A DNA stretch of 64,000 bases from Bacteroidota bacterium (GTDB lineage: Bacteria; Bacteroidota; Bacteroidia; Chitinophagales; Saprospiraceae), in the NCBI GenBank assembly GCA_030147525.1, contig JASBVF010000030.1, positions 1 to 64,000 of the forward strand, in the 5' to 3' direction. Positions 44,385 to 52,647 of this stretch are shown here, piece by piece. Under the pieces are notes generated by a model, which worked only from the letters and a program-made list of their open reading frames with translations, had not been told where the DNA came from and ran no database searches. A program made the position numbers and the translations under genes. Numbering within the stretch: the first letter of the stretch is position 1; each line of letters starts with the position of its first letter.

Positions 44385-45884
44385 ATGCAACCCGGTCTTC
44401 AGTCTTTATTGGTATTCCCTCAACTCAAAATCCACGATCTCATCGTCGAGCCAAAGCGGGTGAAAGCCACCTATCTGCTCACCAAACCCGACGGCAGCGA
44501 GGTGCAAAACGAGCTGATCTACTCCTACGACGAAAAAATCTTCGATCCGAAAAGCCCCGAAAGCATCAACCTTGCCTCCATGGCGGCGGCGCAGGTAGCC
44601 ATGAACTACGGCCTGTTTTGCAAAGAAATCATCTTCGATGGCCTGTACGACGAGGCCGACCGCCGCTTCATTCTCGACATGACGGAGAACACGTCACGGG
44701 AGATTTACGTCAACAAATTTTTGATGGAAAACGAGTTCCTGCTGCCGCCGTTCAACCAGATTTTACTCGAAAAAAAAGAGCGGTACACGGGCGCCGAGAT
44801 CAAGTTCGTCAACACAAAATTCCCCGGTTTTAAAACGGAAAAAATCTTCCCTGTAACGGAAAAAAATAAATTCGCCATCCTCAGTAGCGGCGGCAAGGAC
44901 AGCTTGCTGACTTACGGAATCGTGAAGGACATCGGCGGCGAGGCGCATCCGGTTTTCATCAATGAGTCGGGGCGGCACTGGTTCACAGCCATCAATTCGC
45001 ACCGCTATTTCGCTGAAAATGAGCCGAATACGGGACGGGTCTGGTGCAACAGCGACCGCATTTTCAACTGGATGCTGCGCCAGATGCCTTTCATCCGGCA
45101 GGACTACGCCAACGTGCGGGCCGATTATTACCCCATCCGGCTGTGGACGGTGGCGGTGTTCCTCTTCGGCGTGCTGCCGGTAGCCCGGCGTAAAAACATC
45201 GGCAACATTCTCATCGGCGACGAATACGACACGACGCTGCAGGAAAATTTCAACGGCATCACCCACTACGCCGGGCTGTACGACCAAAGCAAATATTTCG
45301 ACAACGCCCTCACGAGGTATTTTTTTAAAAAAGGCTGGAATACGCACCAGTACTCGATTCTGCGCAGTCTGGGCGAACTTTTGATCATGAAAATTCTGGT
45401 GAAACGCTACCCGGAATTACAGCGGCACCAGGTCAGTTGCCACGCCTCCCACGAGCATGAGGGCCGCATTTACCCCTGCGGCAAATGCGAAAAATGCCGC
45501 CGCATCGTCGGCATGCTCAAATCCCTCGATGAAGATCCCGGCCGCTGCGGCTACACACCTGAGCAAATTCAGCTTTGCCTCAAAGCCCTCGAAGGAAAAA
45601 AAGTAAAACAAATCGGCTCGGATGCTGCACATTTGTACCACCTTTTGCTTGAAAAAGGCCTGATTGAAAGAAACGCCCACACGGAAAAGCTGGCCCGGCC
45701 GCACCCGGAGATCATGAAATTACGTTTCGACAAGGAGCGCAGCAACCTGGCAGACCTGCCGCCGTATATCAGGGAGCCGGTTTTGAAAATTTACAACCAG
45801 TACGCCGACGGCGCTGTGGTGCGGGAGAACCGGAAGTGGAAAGAGGTGGATGTGTCAGAGCTCCCCGGTGATTATTTTAACTGA
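44385..45884 (+). CDS. PP-loop ATP-pyrophosphatase-type enzyme with Cys cluster (possibly MurL-like)
   Basis: 499 residues from ATG 44385; the frame reaches a TTG at 44364. N-terminal ~150 residues unassigned. PP-loop SGGKDS at 168-173, which binds ATP and releases pyrophosphate. Then HASHEHEGRIYPCGKCEKCRR (C-x2-C-x2-C, likely Zn) about 355-378, and a C-terminal helical tail. PP-loop enzymes activate carboxyl or carbonyl groups by adenylation. The best-fitting described family I can think of is MurL, which epimerises the terminal L-Glu of UDP-MurNAc-L-Ala-L-Glu. That fit is recollection plus context (neighbouring dipeptide epimerase), not a search result. Confidence 0.72.
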   Translation: MQPGLQSLLVFPQLKIHDLIVEPKRVKATYLLTKPDGSEVQNELIYSYDEKIFDPKSPESINLASMAAAQVAMNYGLFCKEIIFDGLYDEADRRFILDMTENTSREIYVNKFLMENEFLLPPFNQILLEKKERYTGAEIKFVNTKFPGFKTEKIFPVTEKNKFAILSSGGKDSLLTYGIVKDIGGEAHPVFINESGRHWFTAINSHRYFAENEPNTGRVWCNSDRIFNWMLRQMPFIRQDYANVRADYYPIRLWTVAVFLFGVLPVARRKNIGNILIGDEYDTTLQENFNGITHYAGLYDQSKYFDNALTRYFFKKGWNTHQYSILRSLGELLIMKILVKRYPELQRHQVSCHASHEHEGRIYPCGKCEKCRRIVGMLKSLDEDPGRCGYTPEQIQLCLKALEGKKVKQIGSDAAHLYHLLLEKGLIERNAHTEKLARPHPEIMKLRFDKERSNLADLPPYIREPVLKIYNQYADGAVVRENRKWKEVDVSELPGDYFN

Positions 45885-45894
45885 AAATCTTCTC

Positions 45895-45970
45895 CCGCAG
45901 ACCCCGCAGACTCCCGCAGAGATTTTTTTGAAGTCGAAATCTGCGAAAATCTGCGTGATCTGCTGGAGCA
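45895..45970. repeat. Imperfect inverted/tandem repeat in the creatininase leader
   Basis: Three CCCGCAGA-type words (CTCCCGCAGACCCCGCAGAC and one more) are followed by three complementary TCTGCG/TCTGCT words in the second half. It could fold into a long imperfect hairpin between two genes of the cluster. Confidence 0.7.
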
Positions 45971-45986
45971 AAACGAACTGCGACCC

Positions 45987-46778
45987 ATGTCAAAAAAAGA
46001 AATCTTCCACTGGGAGAAGCTCACCTGGCCCGAGATCGAGGAGCGCCTGAAATACGTCGATACAGCCATTCTGCCCTGCGGTGCCATCGAGCAACACGGC
46101 CCGCATCTTCCCGTCGATATCGACTATTTCGATGCCGTGTACCTCGCCAACCGTGTAGCCGAAGCTTGCAGCGACCCAAAGCCGTTCGTGCTGCCGCCCA
46201 TCCCGTTCGGGGTGTCCTACCACCACGAAGATTTCAAAGGAACGCTGAGCGTCACCAACGACGGGCTGTCCCGCTTCGTGTATGACATCGGCATGAGCCT
46301 TGCGCAAAATGGAATCAAAAAACTCATCATCCTCAACGGCCACGGCGACAATGCGCCGACCCTCAGCTACGCCGCCCAGATGATCAACCGGGACGCCCAT
46401 ATTTTCGTCTGCGTGGAAACGGGCGAGACCAGTGATACCGACATCTACAACCTCATTGGCACCCACAACGACATTCACGCCGGGGAGATCGAAACGAGTA
46501 CCACGCTGGCCATTCGCCCGGAAGTGGTGCAGATGGACAAGGCCGTGAAGGAAACCCTGAAATTTGAAAGCGACTACCTCGACTACACATCCGACCGGGG
46601 CGTGAGCTGGTACGTTCGAACCAGGAAAATTTCAGAATCGGGCGTGATGGGCGACGCCACGGCCGCCACAGCCGAAAAAGGCAAACAGATGTGGGACCTC
46701 ATGGTGGACCACCTCGTTCGTTTCATCGAAGTCATTAAGCGCAGTAAGCTGGACGAATTGCACCAACAGCGGTATTAA
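45987..46778 (+). CDS. Creatininase-family metal amidohydrolase
   Basis: 263 residues, cytoplasmic. Metal/active-site motifs are complete: GAIEQHGPHLPVDID, NGHGDN, and DIHAGEIETS. The family (creatininase, MftE, FAPy hydrolase) opens or cleaves C-N amide bonds, often in small peptides or lactams. Here it lies 21 bases before the dipeptide epimerase, so a cyclic or N-acylated Glu derivative is a reasonable substrate guess. Confidence 0.88.
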   Translation: MSKKEIFHWEKLTWPEIEERLKYVDTAILPCGAIEQHGPHLPVDIDYFDAVYLANRVAEACSDPKPFVLPPIPFGVSYHHEDFKGTLSVTNDGLSRFVYDIGMSLAQNGIKKLIILNGHGDNAPTLSYAAQMINRDAHIFVCVETGETSDTDIYNLIGTHNDIHAGEIETSTTLAIRPEVVQMDKAVKETLKFESDYLDYTSDRGVSWYVRTRKISESGVMGDATAATAEKGKQMWDLMVDHLVRFIEVIKRSKLDELHQQRY

Positions 46779-46799
46779 ATTTCGATTCAATCATTTTTC

Positions 46800-47864
46800 A
46801 TGAAAATAACCCGCCTTGAATGCTGGCCTGTCGAAATGCCGCTCACTGAGCCGTACACCATTGCCTACGAGACGATCGACCGTTGCGTAAACGTGATTTT
46901 AAAAATCAATACGGATTCCGGCCTCGTCGGTTGGGGCTGTGCTGCACCCGATTTGCCGGTAACGGGCGAAACGCCAAAGGGTGTGCTGAACGATTTTAAA
47001 AATACCATCGAACCCTGGCTGAAGGGTATGAATCCGTTTCGTTACGCCTTGATTGACAGGGAGATGCAGCAGTTTTTACCCAAAAGTCCATCGGCACGAA
47101 CCATGGCTGACATGGCGATTTACGACCTCATGGCCAAGCAGGCGCAGGTGCCGCTGTATCAGTTTCTCGGCGGCTACCGGGAACGCATTCCGACCAGCAT
47201 TACCATCGGAATTCTGCCCGTGGAAGAGACGCTGGCGAAGGCCCGTGATTTTATCAAAAAAGGTTTTTTTATCCTGAAAGTTAAAGGCGGCAAGGACGTG
47301 GAGGAGGACATCGAGAAAATGATAAAACTCAGGGAAACGCTCGGCCATGCCATCGAACTTCGCTTCGATGCCAACCAGGGCTACACCGTCGAGCAGTCCG
47401 TCCGTTTTATCAAAGAAACCATGGACGTGGGGATTGAACTTTTCGAACAGCCGACCAACAGCTCGGCTTCCGAGCTGCTTGGCGAGGTGACTTCTAAGGT
47501 TCCGGTACCCGTCATGGCCGACGAAAGCCTGCTGAGCCTGAAGGATGTTTTTCACCTGACCAGCAATAACTGGACGGACATGATCAACATCAAACTGATG
47601 AAAACCGGCGGCATCACTGAAGCTATGCACATCAACTCCGTGGCAAAAGCGGCAGGTGTGGAGGCGATGGTGGGCTGCATGGACGAGTCGGCGCTGAGTA
47701 TTTCCGCCGGGTTGCATTTTGCGCTCAGTCGCCCGAATATCCACTACGCCGACCTCGATGGCCACCTTGATTTGCTGGATGATCCGTTTGCCGGCACCGT
47801 GATTCTGAAAGACGGAGTACTTTGGCCGAATGAGGGAAATGGGTTGGGTTTTGATGAAAAATGA
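46800..47864 (+). CDS. Enolase-superfamily dipeptide epimerase (L-Ala-D/L-Glu or N-acetyl-Glu type)
   Basis: 354 residues. Capping domain then a TIM barrel with the muconate-lactonising subgroup residues: K-x-K (FILKVKGG), Asp in RFDANQG, Glu in ELFEQP, Asp in VMADES, and the opposing base Lys in IKLMKTGG. A DxD in YADLDGHLDL matches dipeptide epimerases. The same fold includes DgcA, the N-acetyl-glutamate racemase partner of DUF1611. Last gene of the cluster; lspA follows 75 bases on. Confidence 0.9.
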   Translation: MKITRLECWPVEMPLTEPYTIAYETIDRCVNVILKINTDSGLVGWGCAAPDLPVTGETPKGVLNDFKNTIEPWLKGMNPFRYALIDREMQQFLPKSPSARTMADMAIYDLMAKQAQVPLYQFLGGYRERIPTSITIGILPVEETLAKARDFIKKGFFILKVKGGKDVEEDIEKMIKLRETLGHAIELRFDANQGYTVEQSVRFIKETMDVGIELFEQPTNSSASELLGEVTSKVPVPVMADESLLSLKDVFHLTSNNWTDMINIKLMKTGGITEAMHINSVAKAAGVEAMVGCMDESALSISAGLHFALSRPNIHYADLDGHLDLLDDPFAGTVILKDGVLWPNEGNGLGFDEK

Positions 47865-47939
47865 CCTAAAAACGGTAAAAATCGACTGTTTGGGCAAACT
47901 ATTTGGGGATAAAATGCATCTTTCACCCAAATTCGTTTT

Positions 47940-48434
47940 ATGAAATTCAATTCAGCTTTTCGTACTCTTCTCATTTTACTGATCGTTTTTGCCAATGCCG
48001 GTTGCGATCAATTTTCGAAAGCCGTCGTCCGGGATAACGTGCAGGATTACGAGCAAATCGAATTGCTCAACGACAATTTCATACTCACCAAAGTTGAGAA
48101 CCGGGGCGCATTTTTTGGGTTGGGTGAAAACCTTCCACCTCTTATCAAAAACATCACGTTATCCCTTATCCCTATCATTGCCATGCTGGCAATCCTGATG
48201 TTTACATTGGCCGGGAGGGGGCTATCAGGAACAACGGTTTTTGGTCTTGCCTGCATGGTTGGCGGCGGTATCGGCAATATTTTCGACCGGGTCGTGCACG
48301 GCTCGGTGACGGATTTTCTACACATCAATCTGGGTGGTATTTTTAAAACCGGCATCTTCAACCTGGCCGATGTTTCGATTATGTTCGGCCTGATTGTGAT
48401 TATTTTCGGAGCGTTGAGGCAGCCGGGTGATTGA
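47940..48434 (+). CDS. lspA: Signal peptidase II (lipoprotein signal peptidase)
   Basis: 164 residues, four membrane helices. Cleaves the prolipoprotein signal peptide before the lipidated Cys. Conserved blocks are present: CDQFSK, VENRGAFFG, GGGIGNIFDRVVHGSVTDF with catalytic Asp116, and FNLADVSI with catalytic Asp144. Housekeeping gene; the cluster upstream makes this an operon end. Confidence 0.95.
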   Translation: MKFNSAFRTLLILLIVFANAGCDQFSKAVVRDNVQDYEQIELLNDNFILTKVENRGAFFGLGENLPPLIKNITLSLIPIIAMLAILMFTLAGRGLSGTTVFGLACMVGGGIGNIFDRVVHGSVTDFLHINLGGIFKTGIFNLADVSIMFGLIVIIFGALRQPGD

Positions 48435-48447
48435 AAATTTTACAAAA

Positions 48448-48473
48448 AAGCTGCCCCCGGCCGGAGACAGCTT
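48448..48473 (-). terminator. Minus-strand terminator left from the fasciclin gene
   Basis: AAGCTG (48448-48453) and CAGCTT (48468-48473) close a GC-rich stem (CCGGCCGG centre). Read on the minus strand a TTTTTTG run follows. It faces away from lspA and fits the end of the decayed gene at 48506. Confidence 0.55.
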
Positions 48474-48505
48474 CCCTGAATAAAAAAGAGAACACGACGG
48501 AGTAT

Positions 48506-48607
48506 TTATTTTGGTAAAACCACCGAGTCAATTACGTGAATGACGCCGTTTGAGGCATCCACATCGGCTTGATTGACTATTGAAATGCTGCCGTAGATCT
48601 TTTTAGC
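48506..48607 (-). pseudogene. C-terminal relic of a fasciclin-domain gene
   Basis: On the minus strand, 33 codons from an in-frame TAG (48608-48610) to TAA (48506-48508) read AKKIYGSISIV-NQADVDASNGVIHVIDSVVLPK. This is the last strand block of a fasciclin domain (SNGVIHVID...LLP signature). The rest of the gene is gone. It lies beside an ECF sigma/RskA-type anti-sigma pair, the classic regulators of fasciclin genes. Confidence 0.85.
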
Positions 48608-48681
48608 CTAAACAAAAAACAGGGTTTGCAGTTACGTTTCTGCCCGCTGAGACTTCGTAAATTTTTAACCGTACATTCTTC

Positions 48682-49248
48682 GTGGACCAATCTGAAATAC
48701 AAATCATTCAACTCCTTCAAAGTGGAGACCGAAAAGCGATCGAACTTTTGTACGATCGTTATGCCGACGGGCTGTTTGGGATCTTGCTAAATATGCTGAA
48801 AGACGAAGCAACGGCGAAGGACGTGCTTCATGAATGTTTTATCAAAGTCTGGAAAAACGCCGGGCGCTATGATCCGGGGCGGGCAAGATTGTTCACCTGG
48901 CTGGTGCAAATTGCCAGAAATACCGCCATCGACCACCTGAGGGCAGCGAAAACACGTAAGGGCTACGAAATCCAAACGGCGTCGTCAAACGTATCAGATT
49001 TGCATGAAAAAGGAATCGTTCCTGAACACATCGATATTCCCGACCACCTGGCTTCGCTTGAACCCAAATATCGGGATGTGTTGCAGGCGCTTTATTTTAA
49101 AGGGATGACTCAGCAGGAAACCAGTGAGGCACTCGATTTGCCACTCGGAACGGTGAAAACAAGACTGAAAATCGGTCTGCGGGAGTTGAGAAAAGTATTT
49201 GGACTACAAATTTTAAAAATCATTTTATCTATCATATTGCTACCATGA
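48682..49248 (+). CDS. ECF sigma factor
   Basis: 188 residues with a GTG start (48682). Sigma-70 region 2 (LYDRYADGLFGILLNML, KDVLHECFIKVWKN) and region 4 (EPKYRDVLQALYFKGMTQQET, GTVKTRLKIGLREL). SigK-like in layout. Directs transcription of a regulon that probably includes its own operon. It overlaps the anti-sigma gene by four bases, so the two are co-translated. Confidence 0.93.
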   Translation: MDQSEIQIIQLLQSGDRKAIELLYDRYADGLFGILLNMLKDEATAKDVLHECFIKVWKNAGRYDPGRARLFTWLVQIARNTAIDHLRAAKTRKGYEIQTASSNVSDLHEKGIVPEHIDIPDHLASLEPKYRDVLQALYFKGMTQQETSEALDLPLGTVKTRLKIGLRELRKVFGLQILKIILSIILLP

Positions 49249-50027
49249 ATGCAGACGTAAAAATATTTCTGGAGTCGGGGATGCTGGAAGAGTACTTGCT
49301 CGGAATTGCAGAAGAAGAGCAAATTCCGGTAATCGAACGCTACATCCGAAAGTACCCCGAAGTGAAGGCTGAATATGAAGCTATGCAGGCAGCTATGGAG
49401 CAGATGACCCTTGAACACGGCATCCCGGCACCGGATGGCACGAAAGAGGCAATCATGGTGGATATTGACAGGATGTCAAAAAATAGGACCGCTACCGTCT
49501 TGCTTCCCCAGCGTAATCTCTGGGCCGTTGCAGCCAGCCTTGTTGCATTGGTATTTGCGCTTTCAACCTTGCATTTATGGAACCAGTCAAATGATTTTGA
49601 AAATGAAAATAACCTGCTTACCGCTGAATTAGCAGCACAGACCCTCACCATGCAACAGCAACAGGAAGCATGTCAGGCCACCGAAAATCAACTTCGCCTG
49701 CTTGCTGACCCCAACACAGCAAAGCTGCTGCTGCAAGGCAATCAAAAAGCGCCGGACCTGAAAATAGCGGCCTACTGGAACGAGCAGTCGCAGCAATCAT
49801 TTCTCAGCTTGACCTCCCTGCCGGAACTTCCCGGCAAAAAATGTTTTCAAATCTGGGCCGACGTGGACGGCGAAATGGTCAGTCTTGGGATGTTACCCAA
49901 CCAGCCGAACGAGGTCGTTTCCATTCCTTTCAAATTAAATGCAGAGAGCCTCAACGTGACCATTGAACCGGAAGGCGGCAGTGAGCACCCGACGGTGTCG
50001 GATTTGGTGGCAAGTGTTGCGATTTGA
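49245..50027 (+). CDS. Anti-sigma factor, RskA-like
   Basis: 260 residues. Cytoplasmic N-terminal sigma-binding part (ESGMLEEYLLGIAEEEQIPVIERYI), one membrane helix (about 91-112; LWAVAASLVALVFALST), a coiled coil, then a periplasmic RskA C-terminal domain (AYWNEQSQQSFLSLTSLPELP, CFQIWADVDGEMVSLGML). Holds the ECF sigma factor at the membrane until cleaved. Confidence 0.92.
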   Translation: MNADVKIFLESGMLEEYLLGIAEEEQIPVIERYIRKYPEVKAEYEAMQAAMEQMTLEHGIPAPDGTKEAIMVDIDRMSKNRTATVLLPQRNLWAVAASLVALVFALSTLHLWNQSNDFENENNLLTAELAAQTLTMQQQQEACQATENQLRLLADPNTAKLLLQGNQKAPDLKIAAYWNEQSQQSFLSLTSLPELPGKKCFQIWADVDGEMVSLGMLPNQPNEVVSIPFKLNAESLNVTIEPEGGSEHPTVSDLVASVAI

Positions 50028-50037
50028 TCCTCAAAGA

Positions 50038-50844
50038 TTATTGTTTCATCGCCAGTTCAACTTCTGCCCAGGTAGCCCAGATGGCATCCAGCAGCGGGCC
50101 GAAAACGGCAGCGTCTTCCCCGGCTTTCAATTGATCGAAGAGATCGTGCATTTCACCCCGGAGCTTCGGGTATTTTTCAGCCAGTGGAATCATGGCAAGC
50201 CAGGCCTGACGGTGTTTTTCAAACGCTGTCGCAAACGAGGGCGGGCAACTGCTGAAGTCGAGTTTTTGCAGGCTGGCGGCATAATTTCGGATCGTTTCTG
50301 CGAGTGAAACAGTTTCGCAGGCGTGATTGCGGATTGTACCGAGCGAGTCATCCATGGCAATGATTTTTTTCATGCAGTCCGCCGGGGCGATGAATTCCAG
50401 TGGTACCCGGTTCCAGATGTCGAGATAGATTTTCCAGACTCCTTCCTCAACTTCTTTCCAGATGATGACGTACTTGCCTTTCCATTCCGTTTCCCGGCCG
50501 TCTTCGCCGAGCGTTTTCCCTTCGTAGTAGCCCCAGTCGTAGGCCTCGTTGCCGAGGATTTTGATTTCTTCGGGCAGGATGCGATGGTAGCTGGTGCGGC
50601 TTTTCCGGTCAGCCGGGGGCGTCCAGTAGCTGCGAAGGTCATGCCCTTGCAGGATGTCCCTGCCGTGCGGGAAAATTTTGGCGTCGTCCGTATAGGCAGC
50701 GAGGAGGCCGTCGATATTTCCGGCAACGAGATTTTTGGAGAAATCTGCTATGTTCCGCCGGATGGCAGTTTCGGCTGTTTCATTTTTTTGGGAAAATGCC
50801 AACAGCGTGATGAAGGAAAAAAACAGGGTCGGCAAGAATTTCAT
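50038..50844 (-). CDS. Secreted SnoaL/DUF4440-like protein
   Basis: 268 residues from ATG 50844 (MKFLPTLFFSFITLLAFSQ, signal peptide); the frame extends to 50895. The first ~130 residues form an NTF2-like/DUF4440 domain (NLVAGNIDGLLAAYTDDAKIF, YVIIWKEVEEGVWKIYLDIWN); the rest is helical with no assigned domain. DUF4440 domains are often non-catalytic binding folds. Convergent to the anti-sigma gene. Confidence 0.85.
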   Translation of the reverse strand: MKFLPTLFFSFITLLAFSQKNETAETAIRRNIADFSKNLVAGNIDGLLAAYTDDAKIFPHGRDILQGHDLRSYWTPPADRKSRTSYHRILPEEIKILGNEAYDWGYYEGKTLGEDGRETEWKGKYVIIWKEVEEGVWKIYLDIWNRVPLEFIAPADCMKKIIAMDDSLGTIRNHACETVSLAETIRNYAASLQKLDFSSCPPSFATAFEKHRQAWLAMIPLAEKYPKLRGEMHDLFDQLKAGEDAAVFGPLLDAIWATWAEVELAMKQ

Positions 50845-50912
50845 GGCGGATTTTAAGATTTGATAATTGCAGATATAGTAGTAATCAATAGGCAAGTTAC
50901 TGTTTTCGCTAA

Positions 50913-50951
50913 CTTAATAAAAAACCGGAACCCAAATGCTGGACTCCGGTT
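50913..50951 (-). terminator. Minus-strand intrinsic terminator
   Basis: AACCGGA (50923-50929) pairs with TCCGGTT (50945-50951); read on the minus strand a T-run (TTTTTTATT) follows. It lies 5' of the DUF4440 gene, so it ends transcripts from the thioesterase gene or attenuates. Confidence 0.6.
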
Positions 50952-51088
50952 GGCACCTTGCTATCAAGCAAGTTATCACACATTAAGTTTAAGAAATTTT
51001 AGTAAAAAAGTTCATTTAATGGATTGAATCCAAAGGACTTTATGTAAAATATTTTCCCTTCGAAAAAGTGCTGTTCAGTTAAGTATAG

Positions 51089-51364
51089 AAGGGGTTTTAC
51101 CTACTGTTAGATCAGGGTGAAAATCTAAAGATTAACGGCATCGGGCACACTTTCGAAGCCGGGGAAATAAAAATGAATCCTGTTGAATACAGGTTGTGGA
51201 ATGCGCAGTAAGAAAAGTTTCTGAAAGTGAAATCTTTCAGGAAATACGTAGTTCTGGAAGCGTTCTGCAAAATAGAGAGTTATCGCCGGGCATACTTGGA
51301 CGATTTTATCAAATGCTTGGATAAAACAGGCGAAACACACAAAAATGAAGTTTTTTTTGAGTAA
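51089..51364 (+). pseudogene. Decayed ORF of unknown family
   Basis: Reading one plus-strand frame gives KGFYLLLDQGENL-KINGIGHTFEAGEIKMN-PVEYRLWNAQ, then TAA at 51209, then EKFLKVKSFRKYVVLEAF-CKIESYRRAYLDDFIKCLDK up to TAA at 51362. The composition is protein-like on both sides of the internal stop, so this looks like a gene remnant rather than chance. The minus-strand ORF opposite is its shadow. Family not recognised. Confidence 0.45.
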
Positions 51365-51394
51365 AGCGAAGGTTTGGGTGGGCGCTGCAGGAAC

Positions 51395-51820
51395 TCAATG
51401 TTGATCCACAACAGCAACGGTTAACCTGCTGACGCAGGTCAATCTGCCTCGCTCATCTTTAATTTCAATGCTCCAGACGTGCATCGTCCGGCCTACCCGA
51501 ACGGGCATGACTTTTCCGTAAACGAAGCCATTTTTGGCCGGGCGGAGGTGATTGGCATTGATTTCCACACCGACCGGCATTTTTTTACTCAAGTCTTCGA
51601 TGCAAAAACTGGATGCAACGCTGCCCAGCGTCTCTGCCAGTGCCACCGATGCGCCGCCGTGAAGTAGCCGGAAGGGCTGAACGGTACGGTCATCCACGGG
51701 CATTTTTGCCACAATGAAATCATCGCCAATTTCAGTGAATTCAATTCCAAGATTCTCTCCCAGTGTCTTGGCATTCATTGCATTGAGGCGGTTGAGGTCG
51801 GGCTCGTTTTTCCAGATCAT
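51395..51820 (-). CDS. PaaI-family hot-dog thioesterase
   Basis: 141 residues from ATG 51820; a GTG extension is ignored. Hot-dog fold with VQPFRLLHGGASVALAETLGS (HGG and catalytic Glu/Asp position), HLRPAKNG and VWSIEIKDERG. Hydrolyses acyl-CoA thioesters, probably aromatic or misloaded CoA species. Confidence 0.9.
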   Translation of the reverse strand: MIWKNEPDLNRLNAMNAKTLGENLGIEFTEIGDDFIVAKMPVDDRTVQPFRLLHGGASVALAETLGSVASSFCIEDLSKKMPVGVEINANHLRPAKNGFVYGKVMPVRVGRTMHVWSIEIKDERGRLTCVSRLTVAVVDQH

Positions 51821-51909
51821 TTCACAATAATTTTTAAAACGGCACACTGCTGCAGGGTGATGCCGAAGTTTTGGATTTTCAACACTTCCGGCAAAACAAC
51901 TAAAAAATC

Positions 51910-52059
51910 ATGGATAACCGTCAGCCGAAAACAGCCGGTGACTGGAAAAAGCATTTTTTCGAATCAACCGTTATTGTCACCTGCATTGTGGCCGCCTACA
52001 ACGAAACCCCTGTCTTCCGGAGCGTAATCGCAAGGGCGTGTTTAGGGCTCTGCCATTGA
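51910..52059 (+). CDS. Small 49-residue ORF, possibly a gene fragment
   Basis: ATG to TGA; starts MDNRQPKTAGDWKKHF, with a short hydrophobic stretch VIVTCIVAAYNETP that recalls the opening strand of family 2 glycosyltransferases (VxxAAYNE). It then stops. Either the remnant of such a gene or chance. The next ~140 bases to the DUF4199-like gene hold nothing else. Confidence 0.3.
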   Translation: MDNRQPKTAGDWKKHFFESTVIVTCIVAAYNETPVFRSVIARACLGLCH

Positions 52060-52203
52060 ACAGTGTTCAAAGGGCTCCGTTACTTAAGGACAAAAGTTGT
52101 TAGGTTGATGAGAAGGCTTCTGCAGTTTTAATTTCAAATTGCAGCGGGCCTTTCTTTATTGTAAATTGGTTTTCAATTAATTAACCAATCAAAAAAGAGT
52201 GTT

Positions 52204-52647
52204 ATGAAAAAAATTGCCTTGAAGTACGGTTTCCAGATGTTCACAGGTTTTGCGTTGCTGTTCCTGATCGTCCACCTTTTGGGATGGAGTCAGAATTATT
52301 ATCTGCGGGTCCTGAATGGATTCATCCACATAACTTTTATTTATCTCTGTATCAGAGATTACCGCCGGGATTTTCCGGATAGTCAGGGGAACTACCTTTC
52401 AGGCGTGGCGGCGGGTTTTTACGCTTCCATCATTGGTGTGGCTTTGTTTACGGTTGCCATGTGCCTTTTTTTGGCGATCGATCAGTCTTTTTTCGAGTTG
52501 CTCAAAGAACAGGCGCCTTTCAGTGAATATTTTACACCAGTCACGGCGTCGCTGTTTATTTTCGTCGAGGGTGTGGTGGTAAGTCTGATCGGATCCTACC
52601 TTGTCACCCGTGTAATTGATGCGCAGCTTGAAAAAGCTGGTAGTTGA
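52204..52647 (+). CDS. DUF4199-like membrane protein
   Basis: 147 residues, four predicted helices (about 10-28, 36-52, 72-97, 118-138) with a charged loop RDYRRDFPDSQGNYLSG between helices two and three. The layout matches DUF4199 proteins of Bacteroidota. No known function. Confidence 0.75.
   Translation: MKKIALKYGFQMFTGFALLFLIVHLLGWSQNYYLRVLNGFIHITFIYLCIRDYRRDFPDSQGNYLSGVAAGFYASIIGVALFTVAMCLFLAIDQSFFELLKEQAPFSEYFTPVTASLFIFVEGVVVSLIGSYLVTRVIDAQLEKAGS

Noticed and set aside
45895-45970. Intrinsic terminator
   Set aside because: The inverted arms are imperfect and long, and the T-run lies inside, not after, the structure.
47076-47930. 284-codon minus-strand ORF
   Set aside because: Antisense to the dipeptide epimerase with intact catalytic residues.
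51125-51340. 71-codon minus-strand ORF
   Set aside because: Phe/Pro-rich shadow of the more protein-like plus-strand frame (decayed ORF).
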